Origin: Flavobacterium bernardetii
GTDB lineage: Bacteria; Bacteroidota; Bacteroidia; Flavobacteriales; Flavobacteriaceae
Direction of reading: 5' to 3'
Assembly: GCF_011305415.1 (NCBI RefSeq)
Contig: NZ_JAANOQ010000001.1
Coordinates: forward strand, 1 to 64,000
DNA: 64,000 nt
In this document: one piece after another, positions 7,370 through 14,297 of the stretch
How positions within the stretch are numbered: position 1 is the first letter of the stretch
Layout: the number at the start of each line of letters is the position of its first letter
Program-made: the position numbers and the translations under genes
Notes under the pieces: generated by a model
Databases searched by the model: none
What the model saw: the letters and a program-made list of their open reading frames with translations, nothing else
What the model was told of the DNA's origin: nothing

Positions 7370-8362
7370 TTAATATGAAAAGTTATAAGTGATTGTGCCG
7401 ACTTGTCTTTCAGCAGCAGTTTCGCTAGCAGACCATTTAGTTTGTTTAGCATATTTTCTTGCTAAATTAATTAAGCAAGCATCAGCAGTTGAACCTTTAC
7501 TGTTTACTGCAGAAATAACATTCCCAGAACGGTCAACTGTAACTTCAATTGTTACACGACCTGCTTGATTACAGTCATTATCAATTTGTGGCTGGGATAC
7601 GAAGCGTCTTCCAGCTAAACTGTGATTTCCTTTTCCATTACCACTTCCATTTCCACCACCTGATCCAGAACCGCTTCCGGCTCCAGAACCTGTTCCGTTT
7701 CCAGTTCCGTTTCCGCCACCCGTTCCACCTCCAGAACCACCATTTCCGTAGTATCCGTTAGAATTAGTACTTCCATTAGCTGAACCTTGGTTTCCACTTG
7801 TGCCACTATTCCCGTCACCACCTTTTTTATTACCTTTAATCATATTTGATAAGGCACTATTAGTTTTCTTAACTGGAATTTTTGGAGTTTCCACTGGCTT
7901 GGTTACAGTAGGTTTTTTATCTTTTGGTTTAACGTTTGTTTTAACTGGAGTAGGAACATCTGCACCAACATTATCTTGTGTTAAAATTTCATCAGGAGTA
8001 GATTCAACAGGTTGAGCAGCGACTTCTTTCATATTGACTTCTAAAGTTTCGCTCAAATAATCATCACCTTTGCCTCGATCGGTATTTCCGAAATTAAGTT
8101 CAACTCCACCTCCGCCACCGCCTTGAGCAATAAGCATTTCGGTTTTGCCATAAGGAGGCCAAAAACGAAGGAAAAACAATAGAAGTAAAATACTTCCAAA
8201 AGAATAAATAGTTATGATAAGTGATTTTCTAGAATCAGAGAAATCTTGTTTTTTTAGATATCGAACAAGAAAATATAAAATTATAGCTAAAATCGCAAAT
8301 ATAAGTAGCAACATTGAGCCGTGATCATTAATGTATTTTAATATTTTTATAGATTTTCTCAT
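7370..8362 (-). CDS. TonB-like energy transducer with two membrane helices
   Basis: The 330-residue protein has two hydrophobic segments near the N-terminus (LLLIFAILAIILYFLV and LIITIYSFGSILLLLFFLRFW, about residues 17-34 and 48-68). A Pro/Lys/Thr-rich stretch follows, then a long Gly/Ser/Asn-rich linker (about residues 185-250), and a TonB C-terminal domain starting near GRRFVSQPQIDNDCNQAG. True TonB proteins usually have one membrane helix, so the two-helix start is unusual and the topology is uncertain. No exbB or exbD lies nearby. The partner gene downstream encodes a free copy of the C-terminal domain. It probably contacts TonB boxes or acts as a TonB-related scaffold. Confidence 0.75.
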   Translation of the reverse strand: MRKSIKILKYINDHGSMLLLIFAILAIILYFLVRYLKKQDFSDSRKSLIITIYSFGSILLLLFFLRFWPPYGKTEMLIAQGGGGGGVELNFGNTDRGKGDDYLSETLEVNMKEVAAQPVESTPDEILTQDNVGADVPTPVKTNVKPKDKKPTVTKPVETPKIPVKKTNSALSNMIKGNKKGGDGNSGTSGNQGSANGSTNSNGYYGNGGSGGGTGGGNGTGNGTGSGAGSGSGSGGGNGSGNGKGNHSLAGRRFVSQPQIDNDCNQAGRVTIEVTVDRSGNVISAVNSKGSTADACLINLARKYAKQTKWSASETAAERQVGTITYNFSY

Positions 8363-8419
8363 TCAATAAATTTATGTTATAATAACGAATAAATGTAATA
8401 AAAATTGTTGAAACAAAAA

Positions 8420-8456
8420 AACTACGTCAAAAATTGTTCCAACGTAGTTTTTTTTA
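8420..8456 (-). terminator. Terminator of the glutamate dehydrogenase-like gene
   Basis: AACTACGT (8420-8427) pairs with ACGTAGTT (8442-8449). The A-run to the left gives a T-run on the minus strand directly after the leftward gene that stops at 8477. Confidence 0.75.
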
Positions 8457-8476
8457 AGAAAAATAGTAGTGTGTGT

Positions 8477-9703
8477 TTACACCAATTGTTTCAATGCAAT
8501 TTCATAAGCTCTTGCACTGATATTTGTTTTACTTGAATTGGCATCAAATGTTTTTTGAATCGCTTTTCCAATAATTTCTGAAGCATCATTAAAGATAGCA
8601 TCATCAGTCATTTGAACTTTTTTCTCCATGAAGTAAGCGAAAACTCTCGCCATTCCACAGTTAGAAATGAAATCTGGAATCAAACTTACTTTGTTGTCCG
8701 TTTCTTCCATAATTGGTCCGTAGAAAATTTCTTTATCGGCAAATGGAACATTCGCACCACAAGAAATAACTTCTAAACCAGAAGCGATCATATTCTCAAC
8801 ATTGTCTTTAGAAACAATTCTTGAAGCGGCACATGGAGCAAAAATTTGCGCACCCATTTTCCAAATTTTATCATTGATCTCAGTAAAAGGAATCATTTGG
8901 TCAGAAACCAATTTGTTTCCATCTTTATTTCTGAATAATTCTGTAATTTCTTCGAATGTAAATCCGTTTTCGTTAATTACACCACCATCTCTATCGATAA
9001 TTCCAACTACTTTCGCACCCATTTTAGCTAAATAAAAGGCTGCAGCTGAACCTACATTACCAAAACCTTGTACGATGGCTTTTTTGCCCACAACGCTTCC
9101 GCCATAAATTCCGTAGAAATGTTTCACTGCTTCAGCAACACCGTAACCTGTAATCATATCGGCTACTGTGTATTTTTTAGATAAATCTGGAGTGAATTCT
9201 CCGTTTTCAATCACTTTAATTACTCCTTGACGTAATTGTCCAATTCTATTAATTTTATCCGCTTCAGTTGGTTTGAAGTGTCCGTTAAAAACACCTTCTT
9301 GTGGATGCCAAACACCACATTCTTCCGTCATTGGAATTACTTCGTGAATTTCATCTACATTTAAATCACCACCTGTTCCATAATAATTTTTCAATAATGG
9401 AGAAACGGCTTTGTACCAACGTTCTAAAACTCCTTTTTTACGAGGATCTGCTGGGTCAAAATTAATTCCAGATTTAGCTCCACCAATTGCAGGACCAGAT
9501 ACTGAAAATTTCACTTCCATAGTTTTCGCTAAAGAAAGTACTTCATTTTGATCTAAACCTATTCTCATACGTGTTCCACCACCAGCGGCACCACCACGTA
9601 AAGAATTAATAACTGTCCATCCTTCTGCTTCGGTTTCTGGATCTTTCCAATTGAAAACGATTTCTGGTTCTTTATTTTCGAATTTATGTAGTAAATCTTT
9701 CAT
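8477..9703 (-). CDS. Glu/Leu/Phe/Val dehydrogenase (glutamate dehydrogenase-like)
   Basis: From ATG 9703 the product has 408 residues. The dimerization domain carries the catalytic-lysine motif GPAIGGAKSGINFDP and the GTGGDLNVDE segment. The Rossmann domain carries KKAIVQGFGNVGSAAAFYLAKMGAKVVGI, and IFAPCAASRIV and IPDFISNCGMARV follow. Size and motifs are closer to glutamate dehydrogenases than the shorter enzyme at 2746, although GGAKSGI differs from the commoner GGAKGGI. A longer frame to 9835 was rejected because its 44 extra residues look non-conserved and contain a -7 box. The reaction would be oxidative deamination of an amino acid or its reverse; the substrate is not certain. Confidence 0.87.
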   Translation of the reverse strand: MKDLLHKFENKEPEIVFNWKDPETEAEGWTVINSLRGGAAGGGTRMRIGLDQNEVLSLAKTMEVKFSVSGPAIGGAKSGINFDPADPRKKGVLERWYKAVSPLLKNYYGTGGDLNVDEIHEVIPMTEECGVWHPQEGVFNGHFKPTEADKINRIGQLRQGVIKVIENGEFTPDLSKKYTVADMITGYGVAEAVKHFYGIYGGSVVGKKAIVQGFGNVGSAAAFYLAKMGAKVVGIIDRDGGVINENGFTFEEITELFRNKDGNKLVSDQMIPFTEINDKIWKMGAQIFAPCAASRIVSKDNVENMIASGLEVISCGANVPFADKEIFYGPIMEETDNKVSLIPDFISNCGMARVFAYFMEKKVQMTDDAIFNDASEIIGKAIQKTFDANSSKTNISARAYEIALKQLV

Positions 9704-9817
9704 ATATGATATGTTTATTTTTTTAAGGTATATATGGTATCGCTTATTTTTATTTGAGTTTGCAAACAAACATTTTATTGTTGCGATTTCATAATAAGTC
9801 AAGTTAATTTTGATATG

Positions 9818-9825
9818 CAAATTTA
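9818..9825 (-). promoter_or_regulatory. -7 box TAAATTTG of the dehydrogenase gene
   Basis: On the minus strand these bases read TAAATTTG. It would give a leader of about 110 bases before ATG 9703. It lies about 50 bases from the TetR operator at 9875-9890. Confidence 0.45.
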
Positions 9826-9874
9826 GCTTTTTCAAACAATGTAAAAAGAAATTTTACTTTTTTTTTGTTATTTT

Positions 9875-9890
9875 GATACCGATTGGTATC
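9875..9890. promoter_or_regulatory. Probable TetR operator, copy 1
   Basis: GATACC-GATT-GGTATC is a 6-4-6 inverted repeat directly before the TetR gene. It overlaps the -7 box TATCTTTG (9887-9894). The same half-sites recur at 10509-10524 before the next gene, which supports autoregulation. Confidence 0.75.
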
Positions 9891-9894
9891 TTTG
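9887..9894 (+). promoter_or_regulatory. -7 box TATCTTTG abutting the tetR start
   Basis: TATCTTTG is an exact TAnnTTTG match and ends only 3 bases before the ATG at 9898. The transcript would be leaderless or nearly so. A regulator bound to the overlapping palindrome would block RNA polymerase. Confidence 0.55.
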
Positions 9895-9897
9895 CAT

Positions 9898-10491
9898 ATG
9901 CGATCCTCAGAAATAACTAAAGCAAAAGTGCTAAAAGAAGCGACAAACCTTTTTAATACAAAAGGGTATAAATCTACGTCTTTGAGTGATATTACTGATG
10001 CTACGGGCTTAACCAAGGGTGCGATTTATAGGCATTTTGAGAGTAAAGAATGTTTAGAAATTGAAGCTTTTCAGAAAATGATGCAAGCTATTTTTGTGGC
10101 GCTAAATGAGAAAATTAAGGCTCAAAATAACACAAGAGATAAGCTGTTTTGTGTATTGAATTTGTTTCAAAGTTACATTACAAATCCACTAATTATTGGC
10201 GGTTGTCCCTTGCTTAATGTTGCTGTTGAAGTAGACGATACTAACTTAGAATTGAAACAAAAAGCACAACAAGCTTTAACTGTTTTTCGTGATTCTGTTG
10301 AAAGAATTATTATCAATGGAAAAACACATAAACAAGTCGGGGCTTTAGTTAATGAAAAATTAGTGGCAACTATAATGATTTCAACCCTTGAAGGAGGCGT
10401 GATGATGAGTAAATTACAAAATTCCAACTCCGATATTGAGATTGTAGTCAATCATTTAAAAAACTGGATAGTTTCCGATATATTACTATAA
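9898..10491 (+). CDS. TetR/AcrR family repressor
   Basis: From ATG 9898 the product has 197 residues. The N-terminal helix-turn-helix is clear (about residues 5-50: AKVLKEATNLFNTKGYKSTS then ITDATGLTKGAIYRHFESKE). The C-terminal ligand-binding part has the GGCPLLNVAVEVDD segment seen in a subgroup of TetR proteins that respond to small hydrophobic or electrophilic compounds; the ligand is unknown. The start at 9898 is preferred over TTG 9883 because the latter lies within the operator. The palindromes before this gene and before the alpha/beta hydrolase gene suggest that it represses both itself and that neighbour. Confidence 0.92.
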   Translation: MRSSEITKAKVLKEATNLFNTKGYKSTSLSDITDATGLTKGAIYRHFESKECLEIEAFQKMMQAIFVALNEKIKAQNNTRDKLFCVLNLFQSYITNPLIIGGCPLLNVAVEVDDTNLELKQKAQQALTVFRDSVERIIINGKTHKQVGALVNEKLVATIMISTLEGGVMMSKLQNSNSDIEIVVNHLKNWIVSDILL

Positions 10492-10508
10492 AAAAATTTA
10501 AATAATTT

Positions 10509-10524
10509 GATACCAATTGGTATC
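10509..10524. promoter_or_regulatory. Probable TetR operator, copy 2
   Basis: GATACCAATTGGTATC is a perfect 16-base palindrome with the same half-sites as the operator before tetR. It lies 17 bases before the ATG of the alpha/beta hydrolase gene. An imperfect -7-like box (ATAATTTG) overlaps its left edge. Confidence 0.75.
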
Positions 10525-10541
10525 TTAAAATATAAATAAAG

Positions 10542-11378
10542 ATGAATTTTAAGAAAATAATGCAAAAATCAATGGGTTTTTATTTCAATTTATTGTCATT
10601 TGTGTACCCAAAAAAGCTAAAAAAGGATGGTTTTCTACTTTTTTGTAATCCGTTTGCTCGAAAAGTAAAACCGCATCAATTGGAATTTCTACAAAAAGGA
10701 ATGTCGGAAGTTTTGGATTTGGAAGGTTATAAAATTCAAACCTATAAATGGGGTAGTGGTAGTAAAAAAATATTGCTAGTTCACGGTTGGTCGAGTCATT
10801 CTTTTCGTTGGAAAAATTACATAGAACATTTACTTAAAAATGATTTCACCGTTTATGCCTTAGATGCGCCCGCACACGGTTTGTCATCAGGAAAATCGAT
10901 TCATGTGGTTTTATATGCGAAAGTGATTCATGCATTTTTAAAATTAAATTCAGAAATTTCATCTATAATTAGTCATTCTATTGGAGGATTTGCCACGACC
11001 TATTTTTTAGATCAATATAAAGAACATACGATTGAAAAAGTAGTAATTATGGGTGCGCCAGGTGAAGCTTCTGATTTCTTCGATTTTTATAAAGAAACTT
11101 TAGGATTAACAATGAAATCTCTAAATTTAATTATTGATGAATTTCAAACACAATTAGGAAAAGCACCAAGTTATTTTTCGAGTGCTAGATTTGCAGAAAG
11201 TATTTCCATTCCAGCTTTAATCGTTCATGATAAAAATGATTTAGCTACGAATTATAACTATTCTATCCGATTAAATAAACATTGGACAAACAGTCAATTA
11301 ATTTTGACAGAAGGTTTAGGACACGATTTAAAAAGCAAGGATTTAATTAAAAATGTAACTGATTTTATTAAGAACTAA
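10542..11378 (+). CDS. Alpha/beta hydrolase
   Basis: The 278-residue protein has the alpha/beta hydrolase layout. An oxyanion segment VHGWSSHSFRW lies near residue 80, then DAPAHGLSSG. The nucleophile elbow SHSIGG lies near 144, followed by a late acid in VHDKNDLA and a histidine in GLGHD near 265. The elbow reads S-x-S-x-G rather than the usual G-x-S-x-G, but the serine and turn are kept. There is no signal peptide. The gene lies 50 bases after tetR and carries that regulator's predicted operator, so it is the likely regulated target, perhaps acting on an ester related to the inducer. The substrate is unknown. Its 3' end overlaps the convergent anmK gene by 11 bases. Confidence 0.88.
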   Translation: MNFKKIMQKSMGFYFNLLSFVYPKKLKKDGFLLFCNPFARKVKPHQLEFLQKGMSEVLDLEGYKIQTYKWGSGSKKILLVHGWSSHSFRWKNYIEHLLKNDFTVYALDAPAHGLSSGKSIHVVLYAKVIHAFLKLNSEISSIISHSIGGFATTYFLDQYKEHTIEKVVIMGAPGEASDFFDFYKETLGLTMKSLNLIIDEFQTQLGKAPSYFSSARFAESISIPALIVHDKNDLATNYNYSIRLNKHWTNSQLILTEGLGHDLKSKDLIKNVTDFIKN

Positions 11379-12441
11379 ATTCAAAAATTTCACCTGAACT
11401 ATGATTATATTTCGCACCAGTTACACTTGCTAAAACATTAATTTCGTTTCGTAGTTTTAGAACACCCAATAAAGCAAAAATTAAAGCTTCTTTAAATTTT
11501 ATGGTTTTTTCATCTGGAATGATGATTTCAATAGTTGGTAAATGTGCTTTCATTCTGCCAATTAAAAAATCGTTATACACACCGCCGCCAGAAACTAATA
11601 ATTTTCCTGATTTTGATTTTAGAATTTTCCCAATTTGAAACGCAATATGTTCTGTAAAAGTTCGCATTTTGTCTTCGGTTGAAATGGTATAACTTTCTAA
11701 AATTGGTAAAACGGTTTCTTTTACGAATTCGAAACCTAACGATTTCGGAAACGATTTGTTGTAAAATTCTAGTTGATTCAATTCGTATAATAATTCCGAA
11801 TTCAATTTTCCTGAAGCAGAAATTTTACCTTTATCGTCATATTCTAATCCGAAAGTATTCGCATAAAAATTTAAAACGGTATTGACAGGTGAAATGTCAA
11901 ACGCAATTCTTTGATTGTTTTCTTCGAATGAAATATTTGAAAATCCGCCTAAATTCAAACAATAATCAAATTCTGAAAATAAAATTTCATCCCCAATCGG
12001 CACTAAAGGCGCGCCTTGACCTCCAAATTTCACATCTTGAACTCGGAAATCGCACACCACTTTTTGTTGAATGATTTTTGCAATTTCAGGTAAATTTCCA
12101 ATTTGAAGCGTGAATCCATTTTGAGGTTGATGTAAAATCGTATGTCCGTGTGAACAAACTGCATCAATATTTGAAATGTTATTTTTGGTAATGAAGTCAG
12201 AAATAATGTTTCCAAGTAAATTGGTGTATTCAATATTTAAATCTGAAAGTTCAGTTGTGTTGAAATTAATTCCGTTTTTTAGTTTAGAAATGATTTCAGT
12301 TGAATAAGAAATGGTGTCGCATTCGTAAATTTTGTACGACCATTTATTATTATTTATTTCAAATTTTATATGTGCCAAATCCACTCCATCTAATGAAGTG
12401 CCCGACATTACTCCGATAACATTATAGCTCTGCTTAAACAT
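11368..12441 (-). CDS. anmK: Anhydro-N-acetylmuramic acid kinase
   Basis: The 357-residue protein starts with the AnmK signature GVMSGTSLDGVDLAHIKF, and later shows VCSHGHTILHQP, VCDFRVQDVKFGGQGAPLVPIGD and LLVSGGGVYN. AnmK phosphorylates 1,6-anhydroMurNAc during recycling of cell-wall fragments, giving MurNAc-6-phosphate in the cytoplasm. Length is typical. It is convergent with, and overlaps, the hydrolase gene by 11 bases, and no terminator was seen there. Its 5' end faces the acyl-CoA dehydrogenase promoter. Confidence 0.94.
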   Translation of the reverse strand: MFKQSYNVIGVMSGTSLDGVDLAHIKFEINNNKWSYKIYECDTISYSTEIISKLKNGINFNTTELSDLNIEYTNLLGNIISDFITKNNISNIDAVCSHGHTILHQPQNGFTLQIGNLPEIAKIIQQKVVCDFRVQDVKFGGQGAPLVPIGDEILFSEFDYCLNLGGFSNISFEENNQRIAFDISPVNTVLNFYANTFGLEYDDKGKISASGKLNSELLYELNQLEFYNKSFPKSLGFEFVKETVLPILESYTISTEDKMRTFTEHIAFQIGKILKSKSGKLLVSGGGVYNDFLIGRMKAHLPTIEIIIPDEKTIKFKEALIFALLGVLKLRNEINVLASVTGAKYNHSSGEIFEFSS

Positions 12442-12463
12442 GGGTTAAAAATACAATTTCTTA

Positions 12464-12494
12464 TTGAAAATTTCATATAAAATAACTACATTTG
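12464..12494 (+). promoter_or_regulatory. Promoter of the acyl-CoA dehydrogenase gene
   Basis: A TTG at 12464-12466 and TACATTTG at 12487-12494 are separated by 20 bases, matching the Bacteroidota -33/-7 arrangement. The start codon follows at 12538. Confidence 0.65.
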
Positions 12495-12537
12495 AACGAA
12501 ATTTTTCAGATATATTCAATTAACCTATAGTAAAATA

Positions 12538-13677
12538 ATGGATTTTAAATTAAACGAAGAGCAATTAATGATTCAACAAGCGGCAAGAGATTTCGCTGTT
12601 ACAGAATTGTTACCTGGTGTTATAGAAAGAGATGAACATTCAAAGTTTCCGACTGAACAAGTTAAGAAAATGGGAGAACTTGGTTTCTTAGGAATGATGG
12701 TTGATCCTAAATATGGTGGAGCTGGTTTAGATAGTATTTCTTATGTTTTAGCAATGGAAGAAATTGCTAAAGTTGATGCTTCTGCCGCTGTTATCATGTC
12801 TGTAAATAACTCATTGGTTTGTGCAGGTTTAGAAAAATATGGTTCAGAAGAACAAAAAATTAAATATTTAACTCCGTTAGCTAAAGGTGATGTAATTGGA
12901 GCATTCTGTTTATCTGAACCAGAAGCAGGTTCTGATGCTACTTCGCAAAGAACTACTGCTATTGATATGGGTGACCATTATTTAGTAAACGGAACAAAAA
13001 ACTGGATTACAAATGGAGGAACAGCTTCTACTTATTTAGTAATTGCTCAAACTGACGCTTCTAAAGGTCATAAAGGAATTAACGTTCTTATTATGGAAAA
13101 AGGAATGGAAGGTTTTGATATTGGACCGAAAGAAAAGAAAATGGGAATTAGAGGTTCTGATACGCATACTTTATTATTCAATAATGTAAAAGTTCCTAAA
13201 GAAAACAGAATTGGTGCAGATGGTTTCGGATTTTCATTTGCGATGTCAACTTTAAATGGAGGAAGAATTGGAATTGCTTCTCAAGCTTTAGGTATTGCTC
13301 AAGGTGCTTATGAATTGGCTTTGAAATATGCTCAAGAACGTGTAGCTTTTGGAAAACCAATTTTTCAACATCAAGCGATTGCTTTTAAATTAGCTGACAT
13401 GCATGTAAAAACTACGGCTGCAAGATTGTTGATTCACAAAGCTGCGGCTGAAAAAGATTTAGGTGAAGATATTGCACATTCTGGTGCAATGGCTAAATTA
13501 TATGCTTCTGAAATTGCTTTAGAAGTAGCTAATGAAGCGGTTCAAATTCATGGTGGAAACGGTTATGTAAGTGAATACCATGTGGAAAGAATGATGCGTG
13601 ATTCTAAAATTACTCAAATTTATGAAGGAACATCTGAAATTCAAAGAATTGTTATTTCAAGAGGATTAGTAAAATAA
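12538..13677 (+). CDS. Acyl-CoA dehydrogenase
   Basis: The 379-residue protein has the full acyl-CoA dehydrogenase layout. An N-terminal helical domain is followed by the middle domain signature AFCLSEPEAGSDA with YLVNGTKNWITNG, and then the C-terminal FAD domain with YAQERVAFGKPI and QIHGGNGYVSEYHVERMMRDSKI. The catalytic-base region IYEGTSEIQRIVI is present near the end. It is a flavoprotein that introduces the first double bond in beta-oxidation. The motifs fit the short-chain (butyryl-CoA) type, but chain length cannot be read reliably. A single-gene unit with its own promoter and a strong terminator. Confidence 0.95.
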   Translation: MDFKLNEEQLMIQQAARDFAVTELLPGVIERDEHSKFPTEQVKKMGELGFLGMMVDPKYGGAGLDSISYVLAMEEIAKVDASAAVIMSVNNSLVCAGLEKYGSEEQKIKYLTPLAKGDVIGAFCLSEPEAGSDATSQRTTAIDMGDHYLVNGTKNWITNGGTASTYLVIAQTDASKGHKGINVLIMEKGMEGFDIGPKEKKMGIRGSDTHTLLFNNVKVPKENRIGADGFGFSFAMSTLNGGRIGIASQALGIAQGAYELALKYAQERVAFGKPIFQHQAIAFKLADMHVKTTAARLLIHKAAAEKDLGEDIAHSGAMAKLYASEIALEVANEAVQIHGGNGYVSEYHVERMMRDSKITQIYEGTSEIQRIVISRGLVK

Positions 13678-13703
13678 TTTATTTCAATTATAAATATATA
13701 AAG

Positions 13704-13729
13704 GCCCGATTTTTAAGTCGGGCTTTTTT
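13704..13729 (+). terminator. Terminator after acyl-CoA dehydrogenase
   Basis: GCCCGA (13704-13709) pairs with TCGGGC (13718-13723), followed by six T. Confidence 0.85.
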
Positions 13730-13834
13730 GTGTCTCATTTTTTTTACTACTTATGTTGTTTTTTTGTTTAGTATTCTAGTATTCAAAATTGCAGAAAAAT
13801 TGTTTAATCCATCACAAATAATTAAAATAAATTA

Positions 13835-13842
13835 TATATTTG
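13835..13842 (+). promoter_or_regulatory. -7 box TATATTTG before the secreted two-gene unit
   Basis: An exact TAnnTTTG match that lies 55 bases before ATG 13898. No well-spaced -33 TTG was seen. Confidence 0.5.
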
Positions 13843-13897
13843 TTCGACAGCTAGTTTGTTGTTAATTAGTAGTTTTATAAATTTAATTGTATATATA

Positions 13898-14284
13898 ATG
13901 AAAACAAAAAATATTCTTTTTAAAATTCTTATACTTTTCTTTGGTTTCTTGCAAAATGTAAAAGCTCAAGACGCTAAAGATGACACTCCAGAGTGGATAA
14001 AAATGATGAACGATCCAAATGTGAATTATTTCGAAGCCGTATCTACTTTTAATGAATATTGGAAAAATAAAGAAAAACCTGTTGGAGAAGGAGAGATTTT
14101 TGCTGCAAAGAACTCTAAAATAAGGGAAAATAAAGAAAAAGAAGCGATACTTTACAGTTTTGAATATAAGAAATTTCTTTTATGGCAGAAAAAAAACTTA
14201 GCTTATGTAAAAAGCGATGGAACACTTTTAACTCAAGATGAGAAATTAGAAATTTGGGAAAAAGAAAAAAAAGCTAGAAATTAA
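13898..14284 (+). CDS. Small secreted protein preceding the BNR cargo
   Basis: From ATG 13898 the product has 128 residues and a signal peptide (MKTKNILFKILILFFGFLQ then NVKAQ). The mature part contains DPNVNYFEAVSTFNEYWKNK. From memory, a similar DPN..F....FNEYW segment occurs near the N-terminus of many Bacteroidota BNR-repeat proteins with type IX sorting domains; here it stands alone. The rest is rich in Lys and Glu and probably helical. It lies 13 bases before the large BNR-like cargo gene, so the two are likely co-transcribed and may act together. Its function is unknown. Confidence 0.7.
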   Translation: MKTKNILFKILILFFGFLQNVKAQDAKDDTPEWIKMMNDPNVNYFEAVSTFNEYWKNKEKPVGEGEIFAAKNSKIRENKEKEAILYSFEYKKFLLWQKKNLAYVKSDGTLLTQDEKLEIWEKEKKARN

Positions 14285-14297
14285 AAATTAAAAAAAA

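Noticed and set aside
7549..8015. Several open frames opposite or beside the Gly/Ser-rich linker of the TonB-like gene.
   Set aside because: They arise from the biased codons of the low-complexity linker and show no family features.
9704..9835. N-terminal extension of 44 residues on the glutamate dehydrogenase-like gene.
   Set aside because: The extension has no family resemblance and contains the likely -7 box at 9818-9825. The conserved protein starts at ATG 9703.
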